Shown here: positions 31,779-41,110 of the stretch, in pieces
Layout of the letters: each line of letters begins with the position of its first letter
How positions within the stretch are numbered: position 1 is the first letter of the stretch
Origin: Saccharothrix carnea
GTDB lineage: Bacteria > Actinomycetota > Actinomycetes > Mycobacteriales > Pseudonocardiaceae
Direction of reading: 5' to 3'
Length of the DNA stretch: 64,000 nucleotides
Assembly: GCF_003014735.1 (NCBI RefSeq)
Contig: NZ_PYAX01000014.1
Span: forward strand, 62,001-126,000
The notes under the pieces: generated by a model
Seen by the model: only the letters and a program-made list of their open reading frames with translations
Told to the model about the DNA's origin: nothing
Databases searched by the model: none
Translations under genes and position numbers: made by a program

Positions 31779-34700
31779 GTGCAGATCGGGGTGCTGGGGC
31801 CGTTCGAGGTTCGCACGGACGACGGTGGCCACGCCGACGTGCCGGGTGCCCGGTTGCGCGCGCTCCTGATCGCACTCGCCCTCGAACCGGGCCGGGTCGT
31901 GCCCAAGGCGACGCTGGTCGACTGGATCTGGGGTGAACGGCCGCCCTCCGACGCGACGAACGCGTTGCAGCGCCTGGTTTCCCGGCTGCGCAAGGCACTG
32001 CCGGACGGGGTGGTCGAAGGGCAGACGGACGGCTACCGGTTGAAGGTCGAGCCCGACGCGGTGGACGCCGTGCGGTTCGAGCGGCTCGTCGCCCGGGCAC
32101 GTGACGACGAGGACCCGAGGCTGCTGGGCGAGGCCCTCGCGTTGTGGCGCGGCACGGCCATGCAGGACGTCGGGCTGCCGGACAGCGGTGCGTTCGACGC
32201 GGCGGTCACCCGGCTCCAGGGCCTGCGGCTGACCGCCATGGAGGACCGGTTCGACGCGGAGATCGGTCGCGGACGCGGTGCGGAGCTGGTCACGGAGCTG
32301 ACCGACCTGGTGGCGGCGCACCCCCTGCGGGAACGCCTGGTCGCCGCGCTGATGCGGGCCCTCGTGGCGACCGGTCGCGACACCGAGGCGGTGCTCGTCT
32401 ACCAGCGCACGCGGGAAGCGCTGGCCGACGAGCTGGGCGTCGACCCCTCGGCCGAACTGTCCGCGCTGCACGTCGCGCTGCTGCGGGGCGAGCTGGGACG
32501 GCGCGAGGAGAAGCGGACGACCAACCTGCGCGCCGAGCTGACCAGCTTCGTCGGCAAGGCCGCCGACGTCGCCGCGGTCCGCGCGCTCGTCGCCGAACAC
32601 CGGCTCACCACCGTGATCGGGCCGGGCGGCTCGGGCAAGACCCGGCTGGCCACCGAAACCGCGCACGCGCTGCTCCGCGACCTGCCGGACGGTGCCTGGC
32701 TGGTGGAACTGGCGGCCATCGGCGCGGACGGCGACGTGGCGCAGGCGACGCTCACCGGGCTCGGCCTGCGGGACGGGCTGCTGGCCGACGCGCCGGACGT
32801 GGAGCCGACCGACCGGGTCGTCGCCGCGCTCCGCGAGCGGTCGATGGTGCTGGTCCTGGACAACTGCGAGCACGTGATCGAGTCCGCGGCGGCGTTCGCC
32901 CACCGGGTCCTCGGCGAGTGCCGTCACCTGCGGATCCTCGCGACGAGCCGGGAACCGCTCGGCATCACCGGTGAGGCGCTGTGGCGGGCCGCGCCGCTGG
33001 TCCTGCCCGCGGAGGACGCCGACCCGGCCGGGATCGAGTCCTCGCCTGCCGTGCGGCTGCTGCTGGACCGGGCGGGTGCGGTGCGCGAGGACTTCGCGGT
33101 CGACGCCGACGCGTTGTCGACCATGGCGCGCATCTGCCGGGCGCTGGACGGGATGCCGCTGGCGATCGAGCTCGCCGCGGCCCGGTTGCGCACCATGTCC
33201 CTCGACCAGCTCGCCACCCGACTCGACGACCGGTTCCGCCTGCTGACCGGCGGCAGCCGCACCGCGCTCCCCCGGCACCGGACGCTGCGCGCGGTGATCG
33301 ACTGGAGTTGGGAACTGCTCACCGACGCGGAACGGGTGGTCCTGCGCAGGCTCTCGGTGTTCTCCGGCGGCGCGAGCCTGGAAGCGGCGGAACGGGTCTG
33401 CTCGGGTGCCGGGGTCGAGGCCCGGGAGGTGCTGGAGCTGCTGACCTCGTTGACCGAGAAGTCGCTGGTGGTCACCCAGGGCGACGCGCGCTACCGGATG
33501 CTCGGCACCATCAAGGAGTACGCCGCCCAACGGCTGGCGGAGGCCGGTGAGTCGGACGCGGCACGCCACGCGCACCTCGCGCACTTCACCGGACTCGCCG
33601 AGACCGCGGACCCGCACCTGCGCCGCGCCGAGCAGCTGGACTGGCTCGCCGGGCTCGAAGCCGAGCACGACAACATCGCCGCCGCCATGCGCGGTGCGCT
33701 CGCGGCGGGCGAGGCGCAGGGCGCGATGCGGCTCGCGGCGGCGGCGGGCTGGTACTGGTGGCTCGCCGGGCACAAGGCCGAGGGCAGCGAGCTGATCCTG
33801 GCCGCCACCGCCCTGACCGGCGAGGTGAGCGACGCGGTCCGGGCGACCGTGTACGCGTTCGTCACCGGGTTCGTGACCGCCGGGCGGGGCAGCGACCAGC
33901 ACCGGGCGGCGGAGTGGATCCGCAAGGTGTCCGAGATCCACTCGCGCGTCCCGGGCCTGCACCCGACGGTCGGGCTCGTCGTCGCGCTGGAGCGCATGTT
34001 GCAGGAGCCGGACGCGTACGTGCTCGCGTTCGGGCCGCTGCTCGCGGACGGCGATCCGTGGGTCCGCGCGCTGGCCAGGCTGCAGCTCGGCAAGATGGCG
34101 ATCCTGCTCGGCGACGACGTCCGGGAGGCGGACGCGCAGCTCGAACAGGCGCTCGCCGAGTTCCGCGCGATCGGTGAGCGGTGGGGCACGTCGTTCGCCC
34201 TGACCGAGCTGGCCAACCGGTTTGCCACGCGCGGCGGGTTCGCCGCCGCCTGCGAGTACTACGAGCAGGCGATCTCGGTGGTCACCGAGGTCGGCGCCAT
34301 CGACGACGTGGTGCCGATGCGGTCGCGGCAGGCCCAGCTGCACTGGCTGGCGGGCGACGAGGAGTCGAGCGCGGCGGCGATGGCCGAGGCACAGCGGTAC
34401 GCCGAACAGGTCGCCTGGCCGAACGCGCTCGCCGAGCTGGCCCTGGCGAAGGCGGAGCTCGCCCGCTGGAGCGGTGACGCGGAGCAGGCACGTCGACAGC
34501 TCGACGTCGCGACGGCGATGCTGCGCGACGAAGCCGAGCGGGCGAACATGCGCGGGGTGATCGAAGACCTGCGCGGTTACCTCGCCGAGGACCTCGACGA
34601 AGCCCGTGAACACCGCGTCGCGGCTTTCCAGGCGGCGACCGAGGGAGGCGTCCCCTCCATGACGGCGCAGGTGCTCGTCGGCATCGCGGACCTGGCGCTG

Positions 34701-34904
34701 CGCCGTGACCAGTACGAACAGGCCGCACGGCTGCTCGCGGCGAGCACCTCCGCGCGTGGTCTGCCGGACTGCTCGCAACCGGACAGTGCCCGGATCGAGC
34801 AGGCAGTGCGCCGCCACCTCGGCGACGCGCGGTTCGCCCAGGCGGCGCGGGAGGGCGCGACCGCGGACTGGGCGGAGCTGGTCGCGGTCACGCTCGCTCC
34901 GTGA
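31779..34904 (+). CDS. BTAD/NB-ARC/TPR transcriptional regulator (AfsR/SARP-like)
   Basis: A 1041-residue regulator. An OmpR-type winged helix spans about residues 1-90 (VLGPFEV, LRALLIALALEPGRVV, LVDWIWGERPPSDATNALQRLVSRLRK). The BTAD domain follows to ~245 (LVAALMRALVATGRDTEAVLVYQRTREALADELGVDPSAEL). An NB-ARC ATPase has Walker A GPGGSGKT (~281-288) and VLVLDNCEH. The C-terminal half is TPR-like. GTG 31779 lies shortly after CAGAAT, so the mRNA may be nearly leaderless. It is isolated from the biosynthetic cluster by the intervening genes; its target is unknown. It is convergent with the MFS gene. Confidence 0.92.
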   Translation: MQIGVLGPFEVRTDDGGHADVPGARLRALLIALALEPGRVVPKATLVDWIWGERPPSDATNALQRLVSRLRKALPDGVVEGQTDGYRLKVEPDAVDAVRFERLVARARDDEDPRLLGEALALWRGTAMQDVGLPDSGAFDAAVTRLQGLRLTAMEDRFDAEIGRGRGAELVTELTDLVAAHPLRERLVAALMRALVATGRDTEAVLVYQRTREALADELGVDPSAELSALHVALLRGELGRREEKRTTNLRAELTSFVGKAADVAAVRALVAEHRLTTVIGPGGSGKTRLATETAHALLRDLPDGAWLVELAAIGADGDVAQATLTGLGLRDGLLADAPDVEPTDRVVAALRERSMVLVLDNCEHVIESAAAFAHRVLGECRHLRILATSREPLGITGEALWRAAPLVLPAEDADPAGIESSPAVRLLLDRAGAVREDFAVDADALSTMARICRALDGMPLAIELAAARLRTMSLDQLATRLDDRFRLLTGGSRTALPRHRTLRAVIDWSWELLTDAERVVLRRLSVFSGGASLEAAERVCSGAGVEAREVLELLTSLTEKSLVVTQGDARYRMLGTIKEYAAQRLAEAGESDAARHAHLAHFTGLAETADPHLRRAEQLDWLAGLEAEHDNIAAAMRGALAAGEAQGAMRLAAAAGWYWWLAGHKAEGSELILAATALTGEVSDAVRATVYAFVTGFVTAGRGSDQHRAAEWIRKVSEIHSRVPGLHPTVGLVVALERMLQEPDAYVLAFGPLLADGDPWVRALARLQLGKMAILLGDDVREADAQLEQALAEFRAIGERWGTSFALTELANRFATRGGFAAACEYYEQAISVVTEVGAIDDVVPMRSRQAQLHWLAGDEESSAAAMAEAQRYAEQVAWPNALAELALAKAELARWSGDAEQARRQLDVATAMLRDEAERANMRGVIEDLRGYLAEDLDEAREHRVAAFQAATEGGVPSMTAQVLVGIADLALRRDQYEQAARLLAASTSARGLPDCSQPDSARIEQAVRRHLGDARFAQAAREGATADWAELVAVTLAP

Positions 34905-34979
34905 CCGTCGACCGCGGGTCCCCGACCAGGGCGATGCGGACGACACAGCTCGGACCTCGACGTGGCCGTCCACCCGCGT

Positions 34980-36509
34980 TCAGCTGTCCTGCAGCACGGG
35001 AGCCGATTCGTCGGCGGCCACCGGCTGGGATCGGCGCAGCGCGAACATGCCGACCACCGCGAACACCACGACGATCGCGGCACCGACACCGGCGACGGTG
35101 TGCAGCCCGGACGTGAAGGCGTCCCGCGCGGTGGCCACCAGACCGTCCGCCAGCGGAGCGGGCAGGGTGCCCGCCGCCTGCAGGGCACCCACCATGCTGT
35201 CCGTCGCCTGAGCGGCAGCCTCGGCGGGAACCCCCGCGGGAACGACGACCTCGTCGCGGTAGACGGCCGTGCCGACGCTGCCGAACACCGCGATCCCCAT
35301 GGCGATGCCGAACTCGGCGCTGGTCTCCGACATGGCCGACGCGGCACCGGCCTTCTGCGGCGGCACGGAGCTCACCACCATCTCGGTGCACAGCACGCCC
35401 TGCGGCCCCATCCCGAAACCGGCGATCGACATGCCCGCCACCACGAACGCCACCCCGCCGGCGCCCGTGGCCTGCGTGAACAGCAGGATCCCGGCCGCCG
35501 CGACCAGCATCCCGAAACCGAGCACGAACTCCGGCCGGTAGCGCCGCGCCAGCCTCGGCGCGATCAGCGACCCGACCACCACGGCACCGGCCTGCGGCAC
35601 CAGCCAGAGCCCGGCCTGCACGGCGGTCAGCCCGGCGACCAGCTGCAGGTACTGGCTGACCAGCAGGAACACCCCGCCCATGGTGAGCGCGCCGACGAGC
35701 ATGATGGCCACCGCCGCGCTGAACGCCCGCACCCGGAACAGCTTCAGGTCCAGCATCGGGTCGGCCAGGCCGCGCTGACGGCGGACGAACACCACGCCGA
35801 CCGCCAGGCCCGCGGCGAGCGTCACCACGTTGACCGTCGACACGCCGTCCTTGGCGGTCTCCTTCAGGGCGTAGACGATCGGCAGGATCGCGCCGAGCGA
35901 CAGCGCCACGCTGGCCAGGTCGAGCCGGCCGGCGGCGGTGTCGCGGTACTCCGGGAGCAGCTTCGGCGCGGTGACCAGCAGCAGGACCATGACCGGCACG
36001 GCCATCAGGAACACCGAGCCCCACCGGAAGTGCTCCAGCAGCACGCCACCCACCACCGGCCCGATCACCATGCCGCCCATGAAGCAGCTCATCCACACCG
36101 CGATCGCGGTACCGCGCTGCCTGGCGTCGGTGAACATGTTGCTGATCAGCGCCAGCGTGGACGGCATCAGCGTCGCACCGGCCACCCCGAGCAGCGCCCG
36201 TGCCGCGATCAGCATCTCCGGGCTGCTGCTGAACGCCGCCACGATCGACGCCACGCCGAACGCCGCACCGCCGACCATCAACAGCTTCCGCCGACCGATC
36301 CGGTCACCCAGCGTGCCCATCGTGACCAGGAAACCGGCGATCATGAACCCGTAGATGTCGATGATCCACAGCAGTTGGGTGCTGCTCGGCCGCAGGTCGG
36401 CGGCCAGGTGCGGGACTGCCAGGTGCAGCACGCTCATGTCCAGCGCCAACAGCAGTGTCGGCAGCGCCAGCACCGCCAGCCCCAACCACTCGCGTCGTCC
36501 TGCCCTCAT
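34980..36509 (-). CDS. MFS transporter, DHA2/QacA type
   Basis: A 509-residue transporter with about 14 membrane segments. Typical features are ALDMSVLHLAVPHLAADL in segment 1, GFLVTMGTLGDRIGRRKLL (motif A) and GATLMPSTLALISNMF. The family exports cationic drugs and antiseptics. ATG 36509 follows TGGAGACG. It is divergent from the HTH-enolpyruvyltransferase gene, 203 bases away, and likely shares its operator at 36684-36701. Confidence 0.9.
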   Translation of the reverse strand: MRAGRREWLGLAVLALPTLLLALDMSVLHLAVPHLAADLRPSSTQLLWIIDIYGFMIAGFLVTMGTLGDRIGRRKLLMVGGAAFGVASIVAAFSSSPEMLIAARALLGVAGATLMPSTLALISNMFTDARQRGTAIAVWMSCFMGGMVIGPVVGGVLLEHFRWGSVFLMAVPVMVLLLVTAPKLLPEYRDTAAGRLDLASVALSLGAILPIVYALKETAKDGVSTVNVVTLAAGLAVGVVFVRRQRGLADPMLDLKLFRVRAFSAAVAIMLVGALTMGGVFLLVSQYLQLVAGLTAVQAGLWLVPQAGAVVVGSLIAPRLARRYRPEFVLGFGMLVAAAGILLFTQATGAGGVAFVVAGMSIAGFGMGPQGVLCTEMVVSSVPPQKAGAASAMSETSAEFGIAMGIAVFGSVGTAVYRDEVVVPAGVPAEAAAQATDSMVGALQAAGTLPAPLADGLVATARDAFTSGLHTVAGVGAAIVVVFAVVGMFALRRSQPVAADESAPVLQDS

Positions 36510-36683
36510 CGTCGTCTCCAGGGTCTCGATCGTGTCGTCTCACCTTTCAGTCGAACGGCGCGGGCCCGGATCGACATCGCGGGCCGAAGAACTTCGAAGA
36601 AATCTCCGGCGCCACCACTTCTCCCGCCTGGTGAGTTCAGCTACCGCCCAAGCGCCGCCTGCCCGATCCGCCAGAGGCAGCCA

Positions 36684-36701
36684 TATCTCACATATGAGAT
36701 A
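36684..36701. promoter_or_regulatory. Operator TATCTCA-N4-TGAGATA
   Basis: A perfect 7-bp inverted repeat in an AT-rich island ends 11 bases before the GTG of the HTH-MurA fusion. It is a typical XRE-type operator size and is the obvious candidate site for the fusion's own HTH. Confidence 0.6.
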
Positions 36702-36712
36702 ACCTGTCCGCC

Positions 36713-38260
36713 GTGACCCACGATCGCGACGGCGCCAAGCCCTACCTGACCCAGATCGGCAACCTCATCCGCGACTCGCGCAGGCACCGGGGCTGGACCC
36801 AGGCGCAGCTGGCGACCGCCGTGTCGACCAGCCAGAGCGCGATCAACCGGATCGAGCACGGCAACCAGAACCTCAGCATGGAGATGCTGTCGCGGATCAG
36901 CGAAGCCCTGGACTCCGGCATCGTCTCGCTCGGGCAGGCGGCGCCGACGCACCTGCGCGTCACGGGCGGCCGGACGCTGTCCGGCTCCATCAGCGTCAAG
37001 ACGAGCAAGAACGCCGGGGTGGCGCTGCTGTGCGCCTCGCTGCTCAACGCGGGGCGCACCACCCTGCGCAAGGTCGCCCGCATCGAAGAGGTCAACCGCA
37101 TCCTCGAAGTGCTCGACAGCATCGGCGTGCGCACGCGGTGGCTCAACGACGACAACGACCTGGAGGTGGTGCCGCCGAAGAAGCTGGACCTGGCCGCCAT
37201 CGACGTCGAGGCCGCCCGGCGCACGCGGAGCATCATCATGATGCTGGGGCCGCTGATCCACCACCAGGACAGCTTCGAGCTGCCCTACGCGGGCGGGTGC
37301 GCGTTGGGCACGCGCACGGTGGAGCCGCACATGGCGGCGCTGCGGCCGTTCGGCCTGGAGGTCAAGGCCGCGGCCGGCAGGTACCGGGCCGAGGTGGATC
37401 GCGCGGTGCGGCCACAGCGCCCGATCGTGCTGACCGAACGCGGCGACACCGTCACGGAGAACGCGCTGATGGCCGCGGCCCGCCGGGACGGCGTCACCGT
37501 CATCCGCAACGCCAGCCCCAACTACATGGTGCAGGACCTGTGCTTCTTCCTCGGCGAGCTGGGCGTGCGCATCGAGGGTGTCGGCACCACGACCCTCACC
37601 GTGCACGGCGTCGACCGGATCGACCGGGACATCGACTACTCCCCCTCCGAGGACCCGATCGAGGCCATGAGCCTGATCTCGGCCGCGATCGTCACGTCCT
37701 CGGAGATCACCGTCCGGCGGGTGCCCATCGAGTTCCTGGAGATCGAGCTCGCGCTGCTGGAGGAGATGGGCCTGGACTACGACCGCACCGCCGAGTACGC
37801 CGCCGCCAACGAGCGGACCAGGCTGGTCGACCTCACCGTGCGGCCGTCGACGCTGCGCGCGCCGATCGACAAGATCCACCCGATGCCGTTCCCCGGCCTG
37901 AACATCGACAACCTGCCGTTCTTCGCCCTCATCGCGGCCACCGCGCAGGGTTCGACGCTGATCCACGACTGGGTGTACGAGAACCGGGCGCTGTACCTGA
38001 CCGAGCTGACCAAGCTGGGCGCCAAGGTCACCCTCCTCGACCCGCACCGCGTCTACGTCGAGGGTCCTACCCACTGGTCCGGCGCGGAGGTGATCTGCCC
38101 GCCCGCACTGCGCCCGGCGGTCGTCGTGCTGCTGGCGATGCTCGCCGCGAAGGGAACCTCGGTGCTGCGCAACGTCTACGTCATCAACCGCGGCTACGAA
38201 CAGCTCGCCGACCGGCTCAACCAGCTCGGCGCGGAGATCGGCACGTTCCGCGACATCTGA
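36713..38260 (+). CDS. XRE helix-turn-helix fused to MurA-like enolpyruvyltransferase
   Basis: A 515-residue protein. Residues ~12-70 are an XRE HTH (IRDSRRHRGWTQAQLATAVSTSQSAINRIEHGNQNLSMEMLSRI). The rest has the EPT fold of UDP-GlcNAc 1-carboxyvinyltransferase. The catalytic set looks intact: Lys/Asn in VKTSKNAGVALL, Cys196 in YAGGCALGTRTVEPH (fosfomycin-target Cys) with the following Arg, Asp in PFPGLNIDNLPFF, and Arg in ALRPAVVVLLAMLAAKG. GTG 36713 has almost no leader after the operator. It could be a metabolite-sensing regulator, a second MurA or a tailoring enzyme; the divergent exporter suggests a link to cell-wall stress (inference). Confidence 0.88.
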   Translation: MTHDRDGAKPYLTQIGNLIRDSRRHRGWTQAQLATAVSTSQSAINRIEHGNQNLSMEMLSRISEALDSGIVSLGQAAPTHLRVTGGRTLSGSISVKTSKNAGVALLCASLLNAGRTTLRKVARIEEVNRILEVLDSIGVRTRWLNDDNDLEVVPPKKLDLAAIDVEAARRTRSIIMMLGPLIHHQDSFELPYAGGCALGTRTVEPHMAALRPFGLEVKAAAGRYRAEVDRAVRPQRPIVLTERGDTVTENALMAAARRDGVTVIRNASPNYMVQDLCFFLGELGVRIEGVGTTTLTVHGVDRIDRDIDYSPSEDPIEAMSLISAAIVTSSEITVRRVPIEFLEIELALLEEMGLDYDRTAEYAAANERTRLVDLTVRPSTLRAPIDKIHPMPFPGLNIDNLPFFALIAATAQGSTLIHDWVYENRALYLTELTKLGAKVTLLDPHRVYVEGPTHWSGAEVICPPALRPAVVVLLAMLAAKGTSVLRNVYVINRGYEQLADRLNQLGAEIGTFRDI

Positions 38261-38275
38261 GCCGCCGGCTCACAG

Positions 38276-38308
38276 CGCTCCGCCCCGCCGTCCAACGGCG
38301 ACGGAGCG
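38276..38308 (+). terminator. Hairpin after the HTH-MurA gene
   Basis: CGCTCCG...CGCCGT pairs with ACGGCG...CGGAGCG (7 plus 6 bp, internal bulge), 15 bases after the stop codon. Confidence 0.55.
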
Positions 38309-38374
38309 GATTCACCGACAGAGTTCTCGAAGTCGATACCCGAACACCGGGGTGTCGTGCGTCGGCGGCGCGGG

Positions 38375-38569
38375 TCAGCGCACGACGTCACCCAGGAACG
38401 CGGCGAACGCGGTGGCCGACACGGTGATGTGTCCCGCCTCCGGGTTCTTGGAGTCCCGCAGCCCGACGATGTTACGTGCGGCGGCGGGTCGGGCCACTTC
38501 GACGCAGTTGTTGTCCGGCGTCGATCGCGACGACTTCCGCCAGGTCGACGTCGCCAGCACAGCTTCCAT
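38375..38569 (-). CDS. DUF397 protein
   Basis: A 64-residue DUF397 protein: TWRKSSRSTPDNNCVEVARPA near the N terminus, then VGLRDSKNPEAG and FAAFLGDVVR. DUF397 genes normally follow an XRE/DUF5753 regulator and act as its small partner. Here ATG 38569 follows the stop of such a regulator by three bases, with AAGGAGTAGGGG as ribosome binding site. The upstream regulator is truncated, so this gene may be an orphan. Confidence 0.9.
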   Translation of the reverse strand: MEAVLATSTWRKSSRSTPDNNCVEVARPAAARNIVGLRDSKNPEAGHITVSATAFAAFLGDVVR

Positions 38570-38572
38570 CCC

Positions 38573-38965
38573 CTACTCCTTCAAGATCGTCTCGACGAGC
38601 CGCCGACTGCCGTCGACGGGCAGCGCCATCTTCACCAGCTCACCGAAGATGTACTTCCACCTGCGCACGTTGGCAGGGTTGTCGCTCAGCGTCGCGTCCG
38701 CCGCGTGCTCCTGGTGGAACATCGGCGGGTCCTCGACTCCGAACTCCAGCAGGGAGTACGGCGATGAGTGTCCCAGGTGCAGCCCGGCGGTGAACGGCAC
38801 GATCTGGAAGGTGATGTTGTCGGCGGCGCTCATCTCCAGCAAGTGCCGTAGTTGTGCGACATGAACGTCCCCGCCGCCTGGCCGGTATCGGACGGCCTCT
38901 TCGCCGCAGATGGCGTGGAGGTGGACCTGCGGATTCGTCAGCACATCCCTTCGGCAGTCGTGCGG
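38573..38965 (-). pseudogene. 3' fragment of an XRE/DUF5753 regulator
   Basis: The frame ending at 38573 encodes the C-terminal part of a DUF5753 domain: VHLHAICGEEAVRYRPGG, HVAQLRHLLEMSAADNITFQIVPFTAGLHLGHSSPYSLLEF, FHQEHAADATLSDNP and GSRRLVETILKE. The N-terminal HTH and the first part of DUF5753 are missing. Upstream of about 38965 the frame continues only as the antisense of another gene. This is a 5' truncation, probably from a deletion or recombination event. Confidence 0.7.
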
Positions 38966-39418
38966 AGCCTGGGCTTGGAACTGGACGACAACGTGTCGAT
39001 CGACCTTCGCGGCAGCCTGGACAAGGTGGCGTTCCTGAGGATCGGTGACGGCATCGAGATCGTGGTGCGTGAATCGCACGTGCGGACGCTCCGAGAACAG
39101 GCAACGGCGGCACTGGACGACATGGCGCACGTCGAGGCCGCGGAAGCCGTGCTGGAGAACGCCTTCCACGCGGGAGCCCAAGCACGGACCGCCGCAGCGC
39201 TCGCGCGGGAGACAGCCGACGCGGCACAGCAAGCCGGGGCCGATGACCCGGCTGAGGTCGCCTACGCCGCGGCGCAGCGCGCCGGCGACGCCGCCGAGCG
39301 GGCACAGGCCGCCGTGACGGCGGCGTCCGAGGCGATGGACGCGGCCGACGAAGCGGCGGAAACGGCCAGGGCGACAGCGGTCCACCTCGCCGAGTGGGTA
39401 GGCCGGCCACCCTCCTGA
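38861..39418 (+). CDS. Hypothetical protein with Ala-rich helical C terminus, possibly 5' truncated
   Basis: About 185 residues from ATG 38861. From residue ~28 it reads as a plausible protein (IPSAVVRSLGLELDDNVSIDLRGSLDKVAFLRIGDGIEIVVRESHVRTL), followed by ~100 residues of Ala-rich coiled helix. The first ~27 codons are antisense to the broken DUF5753 gene and there is no ribosome binding site, so the original 5' end is probably lost at the same junction. I do not recognise the family. Confidence 0.45.
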   Translation: MNVPAAWPVSDGLFAADGVEVDLRIRQHIPSAVVRSLGLELDDNVSIDLRGSLDKVAFLRIGDGIEIVVRESHVRTLREQATAALDDMAHVEAAEAVLENAFHAGAQARTAAALARETADAAQQAGADDPAEVAYAAAQRAGDAAERAQAAVTAASEAMDAADEAAETARATAVHLAEWVGRPPS

Positions 39419-39512
39419 CAACATCGCCGGACATCGACTGCACCTGGTGTGAGGACGTGGTCGAGGAGTGGCCGACAGCCGGCACGACGATCTTCTCGCC
39501 CGGAGATCCAGA

Positions 39513-39544
39513 GCCCCGCTCCGCCGTGGCGGGCCGAGCGGGGC
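39513..39544. terminator. Hairpin upstream of the VOC gene stop
   Basis: GCCCCGCTC and GAGCGGGGC form a 9-bp stem with a 14-nt loop, between the hypothetical gene and the convergent VOC gene. Confidence 0.5.
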
Positions 39545-39606
39545 GCTGTGCTGTCCGGGACTCGGCCGGACGGGCGGTTCGCCCCGGTGTTCGTCCCGGG
39601 AGGCGA

Positions 39607-40029
39607 TCAGCCGTTGTAGTCGCCGACGACGTCGACGACCCAGACGACGCCGAAGCGGTCCCGCAGCATGCCGTAGGCGGGAGCCCAGCCTGCCGGGCCC
39701 AGGGGGACCACGACGGTCGAGTCGGCGGAGAGCTTCGCCCAGTAGCCGGTGACCTCCTCGACGGTGTCGCCGCGCACGGAGACGAAGAACGAGTTCTCGC
39801 CCTGGTCGTAGCCCAGGCGCGACGGCACGTCGTAGGCCATGACGTGGAAGCCGTTCCCGGCGCGCACCTGGCCCCACATCACCAGGTCGGCCTCGGACTC
39901 CTCCCCGACGCTGCCGGCGTCGGAGTACGTGACGACGGCGAGGTCGCCGCCGAACACGGACTGGTAGAACTCCAGCGCCGCACGTGCGTCGCCGCGGAAG
40001 TTCAGGTGGGTTGTGGTCGTGACGGACAA
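39607..40029 (-). CDS. VOC-family protein (PhnB-like)
   Basis: A 140-residue vicinal-oxygen-chelate fold protein: HLNFRGDARAALEFYQSVFGGDLAVVTYSD at the N terminus and APAYGMLRDRFGVVWVVDVVGDY at the C terminus, as in PhnB/DUF3335-like proteins. TTG 40029 is chosen because GAGGAGCGACC is directly upstream; no in-frame ATG or GTG with a ribosome binding site is seen. It is divergent from a WYL regulator 91 bases away, a common pairing in actinobacteria that suggests control by it. Confidence 0.83.
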   Translation of the reverse strand: MSVTTTTHLNFRGDARAALEFYQSVFGGDLAVVTYSDAGSVGEESEADLVMWGQVRAGNGFHVMAYDVPSRLGYDQGENSFFVSVRGDTVEEVTGYWAKLSADSTVVVPLGPAGWAPAYGMLRDRFGVVWVVDVVGDYNG

Positions 40030-40120
40030 GGTCGCTCCTCGGACGTGGTTCTGATGTGAGACCCACCGTCGCAGGGGAAGCGGCCAGGTTGTGTCCTCTT
40101 CTTCGGGCAGACTGCCTGCC

Positions 40121-41068
40121 ATGCCGAAGACCTCAGCCCGACTGCTCGCACTGCTGTCGCTGCTGCAGGCACGCCGGGACTGGCCGGGGACGCTGCTCGC
40201 CGACCGACTGGAGGTCAGCCCGCGCACGGTCCGCCGCGACGTCGACCGCCTGCGCGAGCTGGGCTACCCCATCGTGACCACGAAGGGGCCGGACGGCGGC
40301 TACCGGCTCGGCGCGGGCACGGAGCTGCCGCCGCTGCTGTTCGACGACGAGCAGGCCGTCGCCCTGGCCGTGGCGCTCCGGATCGCGACCACCAGCGGCG
40401 CGGGCATCGAGGAGGCCGCGGCGCGAGCGCTGCACACCGTCCGGCAGGTCATGCCCGCACGGCTGCGCCACCGCATCGACACGGTCCAGGTCACCGCCGT
40501 CGAACGCGCCGCGCCGCTCGACGGTGCCGTGCTGGTGGCGATCAGCGGCGCCGTCCACGCCCGCGAGGTGCTGCGCTTCGACTACGCCACCGCGACCGAC
40601 GACGGCACGGCCGCACCGCGCCGGGCGGAGCCCCACCACCTCGTCACCCGGGGCGGTCGCTGGTACCTCGTCGCCTGGGACCTCGACCGCGACGACTGGC
40701 GCACGTTCCGCGCCGACCGGATCACGCCGCGCACGCCCACCGGTCCCCGCTTCACGCCGCGTGACCTGCCCGGTGGGGACGTGGCCACCTTCATCGCCAC
40801 GAGGTTCTCCGGCGGCCTGCCCTGCCGCGGCGAGGTGATCCTCGACCTCCCGGCCGCCGAGGTGTCACCGTTCCTCCACGAGGGGGTGGTCGAGGAACTC
40901 GGCCCGGACCGCTGCCGGCTCGTCCTGGGCTCGTGGTCCTGGCCGGGACTGGCCGCCGCCATCGGCCGGTTCGACGCCGACATCGAGGTGGTCGGGCCGA
41001 CCGAGCTCAAGGACGCCTTCGCACACCTGGCCCGCCGCTACGCCGACGCGGCGGCCGATCGCCGGTGA
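40121..41068 (+). CDS. WYL-domain HTH regulator (YafY-like)
   Basis: A 315-residue regulator. The N-terminal HTH_11 reads RLLALLSLLQARRDWPGTLLADRLEVSPRTVRRDVDRLRELGYPI, followed by the helical linker region. The WYL domain has PHHLVTRGGRWYLVAWDLDRDDWRTFRADRI. A WCX-type C-terminal extension follows. Such proteins bind ligands through WYL. ATG 40121 lacks a strong ribosome binding site. The likely target is the divergent VOC gene. Confidence 0.9.
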   Translation: MPKTSARLLALLSLLQARRDWPGTLLADRLEVSPRTVRRDVDRLRELGYPIVTTKGPDGGYRLGAGTELPPLLFDDEQAVALAVALRIATTSGAGIEEAAARALHTVRQVMPARLRHRIDTVQVTAVERAAPLDGAVLVAISGAVHAREVLRFDYATATDDGTAAPRRAEPHHLVTRGGRWYLVAWDLDRDDWRTFRADRITPRTPTGPRFTPRDLPGGDVATFIATRFSGGLPCRGEVILDLPAAEVSPFLHEGVVEELGPDRCRLVLGSWSWPGLAAAIGRFDADIEVVGPTELKDAFAHLARRYADAAADRR

Positions 41069-41110
41069 CCCCCGGCCGATGCCCCCTCGGCCGGTGCGCC
41101 AGATCGCGGA

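Noticed and set aside
31734..34973. 1079-codon minus-strand open frame opposite the BTAD regulator
   Set aside because: Antisense shadow; the plus strand has wHTH, BTAD and Walker motifs.
36713..38260. Housekeeping murA
   Set aside because: Housekeeping MurA lacks an N-terminal XRE domain; the fusion, operator and divergent exporter indicate a specialised paralogue.
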